Source: Lingula anatina (Eukaryota; Brachiopoda; Lingulata; Lingulida; Lingulidae). Taken from it: a stretch of 64,000 nt of DNA. The notes beneath the pieces are model-generated. The model was not told the DNA's origin. It saw only the letters and a program-made list of their open reading frames with translations, and searched no databases. The first letter of the stretch is position 1. The number at the start of each line of letters is the position of its first letter. The stretch lies in contig NW_019775447.1 of assembly GCF_001039355.2 (NCBI RefSeq), positions 379,758-443,757 on the forward strand, read 5' to 3'. Made by a program: the position numbers and the translations under genes. Below, piece by piece: positions 35,008 through 47,000 of this stretch.

Positions 35008-35290
35008 AAGACTTGATTATATACAAGGACTTTCTATATAACCAGTTGATTACTGATTATTGGTGAATTAGCCCCAAGTAGTACATGGATGGAGTGGATG
35101 GACACAGTATCTGTTATGCTGATGGGTACCCATCATTGCATTGTTTAATTCCAAGAAGTATGACCCAGACCAGTGTTATCAAAAATTGGGCTATTTTACA
35201 GCATAAGGATATAAGAAAAATAATGAAGTCAAAAACCTCTTTGTTGAAAATATTTGAGTAAATTTAAAAATACTGTACGTTTTGTAATAA

Positions 35291-35513
35291 GGGGCCATTC
35301 AGAATGAGTTCTGTCAACCTAGCTAGTGCACTCAAATTCCCTAAATGCAATCAAATAAACCGACTAACACGCTGCCTCTCGTTTCCAACGTTTTAATCAC
35401 CGGCTTTGACTCAATGCCAGGAGGCGGTGTGTTAGTCTGTTTATTAAATTGCATTCAGTGAGTCCATTGGAGTTAGTGTGCACTGGTCAACATACCTCAT
35501 CCTGAATGGCCCC
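35291..35513. mobile_element. foldback MITE, family 4, in the RBM8A 3' UTR region
   Basis: Terminal inverted repeats GGGGCCATTCAGAATGAG and CATCCTGAATGGCCCC bound 223 bp. Inner arms also pair (ttgcattcagtg with tgcaatcaaataaaccgac-like sequence, gtgttagtctgtttatt with aataaaccgactaacac). Flanks TAA/TCA are a possible but imperfect target duplication. No ORF. Confidence 0.75.
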
Positions 35514-35869
35514 TCAGACACTGTCAGAAGTTTCATTGTGTACGTTTTATAGAAGTTTTGTGAAAATAGTTTGACAGTTTACAAGATTGTTTGGAGATGA
35601 TTTACCTACAATAGTATAAAGGTAAAAAATGATTCAAGGATTTTTAGTAGAAGCTGCCTCAAAATGTAGAAATTGATCAGGTGTAAACAGTGTTTGACCT
35701 GAAAGACTTTTTTGTACTCAAAATAGAATTGTTGTCACCAAGCTAGTAAAACCAGCAATTTTGTTTAGTTAATGCTTTGATTTATGCCTTGTGTTGACTC
35801 TGTAAAGATAAAGGAAAACACATTCAGATGTAAAGATAATTTCTTTATTTGTATATTTTAATTTGTAGG

Positions 35870-35875
35870 AATAAA
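35870..35875 (+). terminator. candidate RBM8A polyadenylation signal
   Basis: AATAAA about 860 bases after the stop codon. If this is used, the MITE at 35291-35513 is transcribed as 3' UTR. Confidence 0.4.
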
Positions 35876-37278
35876 ATCAATTTAAGTATAATATTTTTCT
35901 TGGTTGTGTTTGCCAGATAACAGGAATACTCTTTTTTATAACTTTTAGAACAAATTTTATTTGTATTAAGTTTCCAGAAATATTTCAAATACACAAAACA
36001 ATTCAAAAGTTCACTCTCCGTCTTTTGTACAATACATTTATGTACAAATATACATAAATTTGCTCTTGGTTCCATGCTGTTTACATTCATTCTCTTAGCT
36101 CAAACTTGCAGAATCTAACCAAGCAGTGTTGTCCTGGATATGGTGGATTCAGACTGAAAGATGAGAAGTACATAATCATGAACTTTTTGGTCATAATGAG
36201 GAACTTCTTAGTCACTGATGAAGTATTAGTTATTTTTGGCATTTAACATTTTTGACACATGCTAGGCTTAATGCAGAATGGTTACACTAATGTTTGGTTG
36301 ATATTTGACATGGGTATAAAAGTTCATTACAACAATTTTATTAGTAATAACAATTAACATGAAAATTTAACATAAGTTAAATGAAGTGAATGTCACCAAA
36401 AGTCTCACAATTAAACTCTTCAAAATGGTCACAAATTGTAAAGTAACAGATATAACTCCACCAACAAAGAGGCACCTCAGTAAGTGTGGAAATGAATATT
36501 CTTTGTGTATCGTTTTGCCAACAGATAGTATTTTCAAAACACACAATAACAAACATGCATCAATGAAATTTAAGTAATTTTGTCAATTAAAAGCCTACCC
36601 AAGTACATACAAACCTCTGCATCCCACAGTTTGCGCATCTAATGAGAACAACAGTGATATCTAGTCTAATTTCTAGCACAGTGTTATCAACATGCAAGAC
36701 TACAGGACAAATGTTTTGCTTAAGCAACAGCAAAGGAAACAATTCCTTGATATCTCAGTTTTAAGTTGTGAAGTGGGTATTTAACTTCAATTCCCATATC
36801 ATTAGCCAAATATTTTAAGTAACTTTTAAGGCAAAAATGATGCAAACATGGCAAAATTAATGATCTTTTTGATGTTGCTCATTTATATATTGAAAACTTC
36901 CATTGTTCACTGGGTTAAGATACAATAACTATAGTCTACTAAACATCATGGTTATAGGTGGACTGATACTGTAACAGTGAAGAGTAAATATATAGGTATT
37001 CAATAAATGGCCCACAAGCAGAGCTGCCAAGCCCCAACTTATATAATACATCTTTTTTTATATATCATCCCAGGAAAATGCAGTTTGCATGCTTTGCAAT
37101 AAAAATAAGGGAAAGCCAGTATCTTTGCTGCCACAAACACTTTAAATTAAATGGTTAAACTATGTTGTAGTTTGTTTGATGCTAAAAGGGTGTTTCTGAT
37201 GTCTATTCATCAAAAATGTATACAACAATAGGGGAGGGAGAAAGGTAAATTAGTATATATTAGTATGTGCAATCATAC
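35876..37278. other. intergenic between RBM8A and WDR93; may hold the last WDR93 exon
   Basis: No clear protein homology. The WDR93-like coding sequence must finish near here on the minus strand. Several AG acceptors are compatible with phase 1 (for example before 37129 and 36975), each giving only a few codons before a stop, but none can be chosen. Confidence 0.45.
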
Positions 37279-40200
37279 CAACTCTTTGTGCAGCAGCTTC
37301 AACCTGGATTAAGGGTGCAACTAAAACAATGGTAAGAAATAAAGTAATTAAGCTGAAATAATGAAGATGATAAAAATTCAATCGTGCAACAAAAGAAAAA
37401 CTAAACTACTGACAAAAGATTGAAGAAATATACTGATATAACTCGAAACATAAATTGAGATTAAATAACCTCCTTAGATTTATTTAATAAACATAACATG
37501 TAAGTCATAAAGTGCCAAACAGACAAAATCAAATATGTGCAACAGAAGTGACTGAGAAAAAATTTGTGCCTTTATGTGAAAAACATTAAACCTTGAAAGA
37601 TGGGTCAAAGATCAAATCTATAGTCATATTTGAAAATCTCCATACATGACTTCCTGCTCATTTTTTATATAGTTCCCAATCATGGGCTCACTGATCTGGG
37701 GTGGTCTTCGTGATAAATTCAAATTTGGGGTGGGCAAAATGACCTTTGACCTGGTGTACACAATATTCCTAGGCCACATATGGTCATGACCTATGGAGTA
37801 TTTGGATCTTAGCAAAAAAGTCTTAGATATAAGGCAAATTTAAATTTTGAGACTTACATATGGACTGACAAGGTGATTCCAGTATACCCTACCTCCCAAA
37901 CATTCATTTGCATAGGTACGTACTAGTATATGCACATGTTCAATGAAAAGCCGTTTTTGAATGCTACTAAATTCAGTAAATAATGATTCAATAGAAAAAA
38001 CTGATAGGTTCCTTGGATTTCATAAGAAAGGCTTTATTTTATATTTGCAGCTTAATGTAAAATATCTACTTCTACTGTTAATGGTTTCAATGGGTGCATA
38101 CAATTTTTAAAGAGTGTTGAATGGTTAAAATTTGTGGTGCTGTCAATATGCTCAACAAAGATGCTCACAATGATTGACAGTTTAAAAACAATGACACTTA
38201 CATATTCTGATCTCAAATCTGCATTTCTCTTGTTAGTGTCTTTGATCTGTTGAATGATATCCAGTTCATTTTTCAGGTTGATCCATCGTTCCTGCATGCG
38301 ACGCTGCCTTGATGCTTGCTGATTTATTCTAAAATTAAATATTTTTAGATTTAATTGCTATAAACTATGACTGGGTTCCCATAACGAGATACATCTAATA
38401 GGATCGATCCATCTCCAATGGGTATCTCACTAAACTGCTTTCAGCGTAACTTAGATGTCTGGCATGCCTACCAAAGCTGCTACACAAAAATTAATTACCC
38501 CGTAGCTTCTTCAATAGGTGTGGCAGAGATCTAAGCCACTTAAGTTGATTGCAATTTAGCGGGAATCCCCTAGCTTGGAGATAGATCAATCCACAGTTAG
38601 AACGATAGGGTCCGAGAATGGTCCTATGATGCATGATAGATGGATGCAAATAATCTTAAGCAGTCCTGTGATCTTTTTCAAAGGTGACCAATATTTTGTC
38701 TTTCAATATCTGCATCAAAGCAGTAGTTTCTTTCTACCAGATCTGTGCACCAACCTTTCTTTCAAAAGAGTTTCTATTCTTTTGTCCACTGTGTTGTGGA
38801 TAACATATGGAATATCTGGCCTTTGTCTCCTCAAATAGTCATCGAGAGTTGGGAAAGACCTCAATGTAAATACAAAGAGGGATGACATGCCACTGTTAGG
38901 TACATAGTCTTCACTGGGATCCTTCTGAGATGCTGTAAAAGTTGATTGGGAACATGTAGCATTAATCAAAATTTTCCAGGGTATAAATTCTTTATCAATT
39001 TTTTAAAGATTGACAACATAATTATGTTACAATCTAGAGAAAAAGAGCATTTGCTGATCTATAATTAATTATTGCTCTTAACATGATCAGATCTCCAAAT
39101 CATCTGAAAAATTTCAAGAAAGGGGAAAAGAAACAGTAAATGTTATACAGTCAATACCAATATAGAGGAATAAGGGTTTATTTCCAGTATACTGGTTTGA
39201 TCCTTCGTATGTACATCTTTTGAAGTGGCCCCTTTTTCTTGTTTTTTTTTTTTACCTAATCAGGTGCATGTATGTGATGACTTCAGAGTGTTTCCTTTAG
39301 TTTTACCTTTGAGGTACATCATGTGTCCTTGTCCACCCACAGTTATAACTGGGTCCCAGGGAGTGGTCAGTTCATGTGTGGTAGGCAGGTTGACCTGGCA
39401 CAGAGGAAGGGAGTTGCCTTTGGTCACATCCAGCAAGAATGCTGTTCCATTTCTTTTCACAACAAGGATCTGAGTGAAAATGAGAAAATGTTCCCATGCT
39501 AATATATATATATAAATTCATCCAAAACATAAACACAAATGATAAAATATACAGTAAGTATCTGCCAATAGCACTGCTGATATCAAGTATCCTTTAATAT
39601 TGGACTGGTTCTAGGTTACAGGTAATATGAATACATGGTAAACATTATCTGTTACTTCATGTAAATGTATTCTGAACATTAGGTACAGAAAATAAAACAT
39701 ACCACTTCTGGAACTCCATTCACTGGCTCAACCATTGTAGGCAAATTGTCCTGATCTGACATTCTGAAGTAAAAACAAAAACATATGCATAGTTCATATA
39801 TAATTTATTTTTTAATACATATGTATATCATTTTTAATACTGTAGTTTGGATGACATTTTTGAAACACCATTTTAAGTGAAAACAGATACTTTTTCTAAG
39901 TATTAAATTATTTAATTATTTATTTATTTAATTTTGGAGAGGGGGGGTTGGAAAAGGTAGGGTTGACCTAACAGATATAACTTAAACAATCGATGCAGTC
40001 AAGGAGTTACAACAGATTGAAACTCCTTGATGCAGTGCAATGTCATTGTTTGTGGAGAGTAAATTGCATGACAGGTGAGTAAATCTTACTTGGGCATGAC
40101 TGTTATAGGCTGCGAAGTCTTTCCCATACCACAATTGACCAAGTATACACTGCCATCACTGCACCAAGCTAACAGGTAGCTGTTTGTCTTAGTGCCATAA

Positions 40201-40631
40201 GGAGGATAATGCACCTTGTCTTGACCACATATATTGGGGTTGAGAAAGACTAACTTCAATATAGTAGCATCATCTGTTAGGTTGATTAATCTACGGTTGA
40301 GTCCTTGAAAAAAGCATGGATTGAGTTTTTAATTATAAATCACCATTATACATTTAACTATAAGCAGAGACTTATAGTTGCATAAAAGCTCTTGCTAAAA
40401 ATGTAATACCAATTCCTTGTTGTAAAATTAACTACATTCATAATTTTTACCAAATTAAATTCATAGAATATTAATACTGAAAGAGACTTCCTATTTTACC
40501 TATGTGCATATCCCATATTACAACAATTCCATTTTTCAGTCCAACTGCTAACAGAGAAGTGCACTGACTCACAGCTGTAGCAGTCAATACATCTGAATGT
40601 GGAGAAACAAACTCTGGCTTATGTTCAATAT
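37279..40631 (-). CDS. WDR93: WDR93-like gene, exons 10-15 and micro-exon, copy A
   Basis: Same exons as in the neighbouring copy: 40631-40500, 40303-40090, 39763-39703, 39469-39307, 38932-38751 and 38318-38202. A 25-nt candidate exon follows at 37303-37279 (VEAAAQRV, phase 0, GTATGA donor). All exon lengths are identical to copy B, and splice sites are conserved. Protein differences are conservative (DIPYV/DVPYV, DPVIT/DPVMT). This is the other allele's version, not a separate gene. Because it is adjacent to 37279, the true 3' end of the gene must be reached through this copy. Confidence 0.75.
38370..38624. mobile_element. foldback MITE, family 1, in WDR93 intron 14 (copy A)
   Basis: Starts ACTGGGTTCCCATAACGAG and ends GAGAATGGTCC, with inverted arms around 'cttagatgtctggcatgcc' and 'ggtgtggcagagatctaag'. 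The ends are the reverse of those at 13839-14084, so it is inserted in the opposite orientation. The allele at 42160-42415 carries it too. Confidence 0.75.
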
Positions 40632-40901
40632 CTGCAAAAGAAAAAATATGATAATTAATAAGATACATGAAAGCTAAACAAAACATCACACATAAATAAT
40701 TATCCACTGTGGTTGTAGTTGTATTTGCTGAAAGAGAGATAACTTTAAACTCTGCAGCTTTTTTAAACGAGACTTTGATTTTCAAGAAGAAGTAATAATA
40801 TTATCATCAATTCTCTTTGTCCATAGGTTCATTACTTGAAGAACATGAAGGTGAGAATGTTTTAACTTGTTGGAGTGCATGCTTTTGCTGTGCCCCTAGC
40901 C

Positions 40902-40956
40902 ATAGCAGGGCCATAGCCTTCGGGGGGGCAGGGGGGGGGGGGCAGCTGCCCCCCCT
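40902..40956. mobile_element. end of a G-rich transposon-like insertion (copy A only)
   Basis: After 'tgtgcccctagccatagc' the sequence leaves the allelic copy and reads 'agggccatagccttcggggg', a long G tract, then CAGCTGCCCCCCC. The palindromic G/C tract around CAGCTG probably stopped the assembly here. Copy B at 44690-44710 continues without it. Confidence 0.5.
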
Positions 40957-40957
40957 N
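40957..40957. other. single-N contig junction
   Basis: The ambiguous base lies exactly between the end of duplicated block 2 copy A and the start of copy B. Confidence 0.75.
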
Positions 40958-41071
40958 CTGTAGTTTGTTTGATGCTAAAAGGGTGTTTCTGATGTCTATT
41001 CATCAAAAATGTATACAACAATAGGGGAGGGAGAAAGGTAAATTAGTATATATTAGTATGTGCAATCATAC

Positions 41072-44000
41072 CAACTCTTTGTGCAGCAGCTTCAACCTGG
41101 ATTAAGGGTGCAACTAAAACAATGGTAAGAAATAAAGTAATTAAGCTGAAATAATGAAGATGATAAAAATTCAATCTTGCAACAAAAGAAAAACTAAACT
41201 ACTGACAAAAGATTGAAGAAATATACTGATATAACTCGAAACATAAATTGAGATTAAATAACCTCCTTAGATTTATTTAATAAACATAACATGTAAGTCA
41301 TAAAGTGCCAAACAGACAAAATCAAATATGTGCAACAGAAGTGACTGAGAAAAAATTTGTGCCTTTATGTGAAAAACATTAAACCTTGAAAGATGGGTCA
41401 AAGATCAAATCTATAGTCATATTTGAAAATCTCCATACATGACTTCCTGCTCATTTTTCATATAGTTCCCAATCATGGGCTCACTGATCTGGGGTGGTCT
41501 TCCTGATAAATTCAAATTTGGGGTGGGCAAAATGACCTTTGACCTGGTGTACACAATATTCCTAAGGCACATATGGTCATGACCTATGGAGTATTTGGAT
41601 CTTAGCAAAAAAGTCTTAGATATAAGGCAAATTTAAATTTTGAGACTTACATATGGACTGACAAGGTGATTCCAGTATACCCTACCTCCCAAACATTCAT
41701 TTGCATAGGTACGTACTAGTATATGCACATGTTCAATGAAAAGCCGGTTTTGAATGATACTAAATTCAGTAAATAATGATTCAATAGAAAAAACTGATAG
41801 GTTCCTTGGATTTCATAAGAAAGGCTTTATTTTATATTTGCAGCTTAATGTAAAATATCTACTTCTACTGTTAATGGTTTCAGTGGGTGCTTACTATTTT
41901 TAAAGAGTTTTGAATGGTTAAAATTTGTGGTGCTGTCAATATTGACAAAGATGCTCACAAAGATTGACAGTTTAAAAACAATGACACTTACATATTCTGA
42001 TCTCAAATCTGCATTTCTCTTGTTAGTGTCTTTGATCTGTTGAATGATATCCAGTTCATTTTTCAGGTTGATCCATCGTTCCTGCATGCGACGCTGCCTT
42101 GATGCTTGCTGATATATTCTAAAATTAAATATTTTTAGATTTAATCGCTATAAACTATGACTGGGTTCCCATAACGAGATACATCTAACATGATCGATCC
42201 ATCTCCAATGGATATCTCACTAAACTGCTTTCAGCGTAGCTTAGATGTCTGGCATGCCTACCAAAGCTGCTACACAAAAATTAATTACCCTGTAGCATCT
42301 TCAACAGGTGTGGCAGACATCTAAGCCACTTAAGTTGATTGCAATTTAGCAGGAATCCCCTAGCTTGGAGATAGATCAAACCATAGTTAGAACAATAGGG
42401 TCCGAGAATGGTCCCTATGATGCATGATAGATGGATGCAAATAATCTTAAGCAGTCCTGTGATCTTTTTCAAAGGTGACCAATATTTTGTCTTTCAATAT
42501 CTGCATCAAAGCAGTAGTTTCTTTCTACAAGATCTGTGCACCAACCTTTCTTTCAAAAGAGTTTCTATTCTTTTGTCCACTGTGTTGTGGATAACATACG
42601 GAACATCTGGCCTTTGTCTCCTCAAATAGTCATCGAGAGTTGGGAAAGACCTCAATGTAAATACAAAGAGGGATGACATGCCACTGTTAGGTATGTAGTC
42701 TTCACTGGGATCCTTCTGAGATGCTGTAAAAGTTGATTGGGAACATGTAGCATTAATCAAAATTTTCCAGTGTATAAATTCTTTTACAATTTTTTAAAGA
42801 TTGACAACATAATTATGCTACAATCTAGAGAAAAAGAGCATTTGCTGATCTATTATTTATTATTATAACATGATCAGATCTCCAAATCATCTGAAAATTT
42901 TCAAGAAAGGGGGAAAAGAAACAGTAAATGTGATACAATCAATACCAATATAGAGGAATAAGGGCTTATTTCCAGTATACTGGTTTGATCCTTCGTATGT
43001 ACATCTTTTGAAGTTGCCCCTTTTTCTTGTTTTTTTTTCCTAATCAGGTGCATGTATGTGATGACTTCAGAGTGTTTCCTTTAGTTTTACCTTTGAGGTA
43101 CATCATGTGTCCTTGTCCACCCACAGTCATAACTGGGTCCCAGGGAGTGGTCAGTTCATGTGTGGTAGGCAGGTTGACCTGGCACAGAGGAAGGGAGTTG
43201 CCTTTGGTCACATCTAGCAAGAATGCTGTGCCATTTCTTTTCACTACAAGGATCTGATTGAAAATGAGAAAATGTTCCCATGTTAATAATAATAATATAT
43301 ATATATATATATATCATCCAAACATAATAATAATATATAATAATATAATATATATATATAATATATATATATCCAAAACATAATAAACACAAATGATGAA
43401 ATATACAGTAAGTATTTGCCAATAGCACTGCTTATATCTAGTGTCCTTTAACATTGGACTGGTTCTAGGTTACTGGTAATATGAATACATGAAAAACATT
43501 ATTTGTTACCTTCATGTAAACGTATTCTGAACATTAGGTACAGCAAATAAAACATACCACTTCTGGAACTCCATTCACTGGCTCAACCATTGTAGGCAAA
43601 TTGTCCTGATCTGACATTCTGAAGTAAAAACAAAAACATATGCATAGTTCATATATAAATTATTTTTAATACATATGTATATCATTTTAATACTGTTGTA
43701 TGGATGATATTTTTGAAACACCATTTTAAGTGAAAAAAGATACTTTTTCTAAGTATTTAATTATTTATTTATATATATAATTTTGGAGGGGGGTTGAAGA
43801 GGTAGGGTTGACCTAACAGACAATCTATGCAGTGTGATCTCATTGTTTGTGGAGAGTAAATTGCATGACAGGTGAGTAAATCTTACTTGGGCATGACTGT
43901 TATAGGCTGCGAAGTCTTTCCCATACCACAATTTATCAAGTATACACTGCCATCACTGCACCAAGCTAACAGATAGCTGTTTGTCTTAGTGCCATAAGGA

Positions 44001-47000
44001 GGATAATGCACCTTGTCTTGACCACATATATTGGGGTTGAGAAAGACCAACTTCAATATAGTAGCATCATCTGTTAGGTTGATTAATCTACGGTTGACTC
44101 CTTGAAAAAAGCATGGATTGAGTTTGAATTATAATCCACCATTAAACATTTAACTATAAGCAGAGACTTACAGCTGCATAAAAGCTCTTGCTAAAAATGT
44201 TTTACCAATTCCTTGTTGTAAAATTATCTACATTCATAATTTTTACTAAATGAAATTCATACAATATTAATTAATACTAAAGAGACTTCCTATTTTACCT
44301 ATGTGCATATCCCATATAACAACTATTCCATTTTTCAGTCCAACTGCTAACAGAGAAGTGCACTGACTCACAGCTGTAGCAGTCAAGACATCTGAATGTG
44401 GAGAAACAAACTCTGGCTTATGTTCAATATCTGCAAAGGAAAAAAGATGATAATTAATAAGATACATGAAAGCTAAACAAAACATCACACATAAATAATT
44501 ATCCACTGTGGTTGTAGTTGTATTTGCTGAAATAGAGATAACTTTAAACTCTGCAGCTTTTTTAAACTACACTTTGATTTTCAAGAAGAAGTAATAATAT
44601 TATCATCAATTCTCTTTGTCCATAGGTTCATTACTTGAAGAAAATGAAGGTGAGAATGTTTTAACTTGTTGGAGTGCATGCTTTTGCTGTGCCCCTACCC
44701 ATAATAACAATGGGCATATGAAAAAAGAAATAGATATGCATGTAACTTTGTAAATGTGTAAGACAGGATAAATGAAAATGACACACAAATACACACCAAA
44801 AATAAAAAAATTAAGTATCAAGTGATATAACAGTTGATTAGCAATTAAAAACTGTTTCCAACAAAGTGCTCACCAAGAAGATACCAGGAACCTTGAATAA
44901 AATTGATTGCTCAAGTAAAAGCAAAATCATGACTTCCTTGAAGTAAAGGTGAAAAACAATATATCTAAAAAAGTTGAAGAACATAAACATCTCTGGTTAA
45001 AAAAAAAAAACATGAGCATGCAAAAGGTCTTCAAACATTCATGCAAAACACCTTTATTTTTCTGTCTGTATGACCTGGAATCATCTGAGAAATCCATCAA
45101 AATAGGTTAGGTTCACAGTGACATGTACAAAAATACACATGTATATACGAGAACATGTACAATCCAGTTGAAACAACATTCTTATCAACTTTCCTAGCTA
45201 TGGGATCCATAAATTGATCAGATAGTAGAAGACAGGGCTATATAAAGAGCAACTGCTCATTGGTGAGAAGGTATAACAAAACTTATTTTAAAAATATTAA
45301 ACATTCTGCAAATGTAATTCTAATCATATTTACAATATTCAATTTATGCAACATTCTTTTAAGATATTTTTCAATATGAAAAAGTGTTACAGTTTTAAAT
45401 TACCTTTACTGGCCTTAACCAATGAGTAATAAAAGACCTGTGTTCCTCCTACCCACCATACACCAATAGAAGAGGGACGGCCTGTAAATAATGTACAAAG
45501 AATTACACATACTGCACACATTTCCTTTTTTTTATAATGTGATTCATCATGCAAGCATGGGCTTTACAATTTTAAGCACAAGAACAAATGAAAATGTTTA
45601 CAGAACTCACCCTCCTGGCCAGGCATATCTAAACCAGTTGGCAAAAGTCGACCAGCAGTGAAAAAATGAAACATGGGTTGCCTAAGAAATTAAAACATTC
45701 AAACATATAATTCAATCAAGATTATGGTTCATCATTAATAAAAAAAGCACAGGTGTTTATATTAGTTAGATATTAATCAAACTATTTATAAATCTGCCAT
45801 GCATGGCTTGTGTAACTTGTTCCTATTTTAGTGTGGATGTTTTAAATGATTATAATTATGCTATCTTCATTTCAAACAATTTTGTCTACTTACTGAGCAC
45901 TCTCTTCCTCCTTTGGTAAATATCTCAGGTGCTGCTCATGGAAATAGTCAAACACTGCCTTTCTATTTTCCAAATGGTGAGCTGTAAGGGAGTGGTTAGA
46001 ACCACTGCCTATAACTTCCCCAGTATCTGTTAACTTTGTGGCCTGCTGAGGTGTGCTAGCATTGCAGCCTGAATTTATATATAAATTTACATGCATGGAA
46101 CAAATTTATAAATTTAAAGGATAGGTACGGGTTACTACTCATCTTTGAATGTGAGTAAGTTAATGTCTTTAATATTGAAAACCACAATCAGGTAAAACCA
46201 AATCAAATAAATAGTAGCTGATTCAAATAAGTGTATCATAACTTCAAATTAACTGTAATACTGTTTGGCAATTCCTAAAATTTTCAATTCAACCTGTGTT
46301 TTGCATAATTTTACTTTAATACCTGTGATATCAGCTGGTGGTCTAATTTTTACAACTAATGTAGGAGTAGAAAACTTTGTATGCATTTTTTCTGAACTCC
46401 CTCCACCACCAGGGGGTACTGGTGACATTGCCCCTCTTGATGATGTTGGACTCTGGAAATAAATTTCAGTGAGACCTTGCTAATATGAAAAATTGCTTTG
46501 GATGCACTCTGTCGACTCAAAGCATATTAGTGACATACAATAAAGTAAACAGTCTTCACAAAAATTTCAGGAACATTCTTAAAACAAACATTCAATGGAC
46601 TACATGTACAAACCCTCTTAGGCCGTATTCAGAACAGTGGACTAAGGCTTCGTTCACATGCAATGTCTATTTTCTAAATTCTATTTTCTATTTGCGCTAT
46701 CTTATGATCACGGTCTGTGCCCTGAATATCCCGCGGCGTAATTACTGACAGCGCGAGCCAGTTACTATAAGTTACTATAAGTAACTGGCTCGCGCTGCCA
46801 GCAATTACGCGGCGGGATATTCAGGGCACAGACCGTGATCATAAGATAGCGCAAATAGAAAATAGAAATTAGAAAATAGACATTGCATGTGAACAAAGCC
46901 TAACTAGTCTGTGGGTCAAATATGGCTGACCCACTTGAATACCTCCCCACGGGGAATCTATTCAGTGTCTATTAGTGGATTAGACAGCAAGATTTTAGTG

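Larger units (their letters stand above)
37165..40901. repeat. duplicated block 2, copy A
   Basis: Repeated at 40958-44697. It contains WDR93 exons 10-15 and the 25-nt micro-exon. On its right it runs into G-rich transposon-like sequence (40902-40956) that copy B lacks, then the N at 40957. Confidence 0.85.
40958..44697. repeat. duplicated block 2, copy B
   Basis: Begins 'ctgtagtttgtttgatgc', matching 37166 onward, and continues to 44697 and then into single-copy sequence carrying WDR93 exons 9 to 1. It shows small indels against copy A, especially in an AT microsatellite (43285-43376). Confidence 0.85.
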
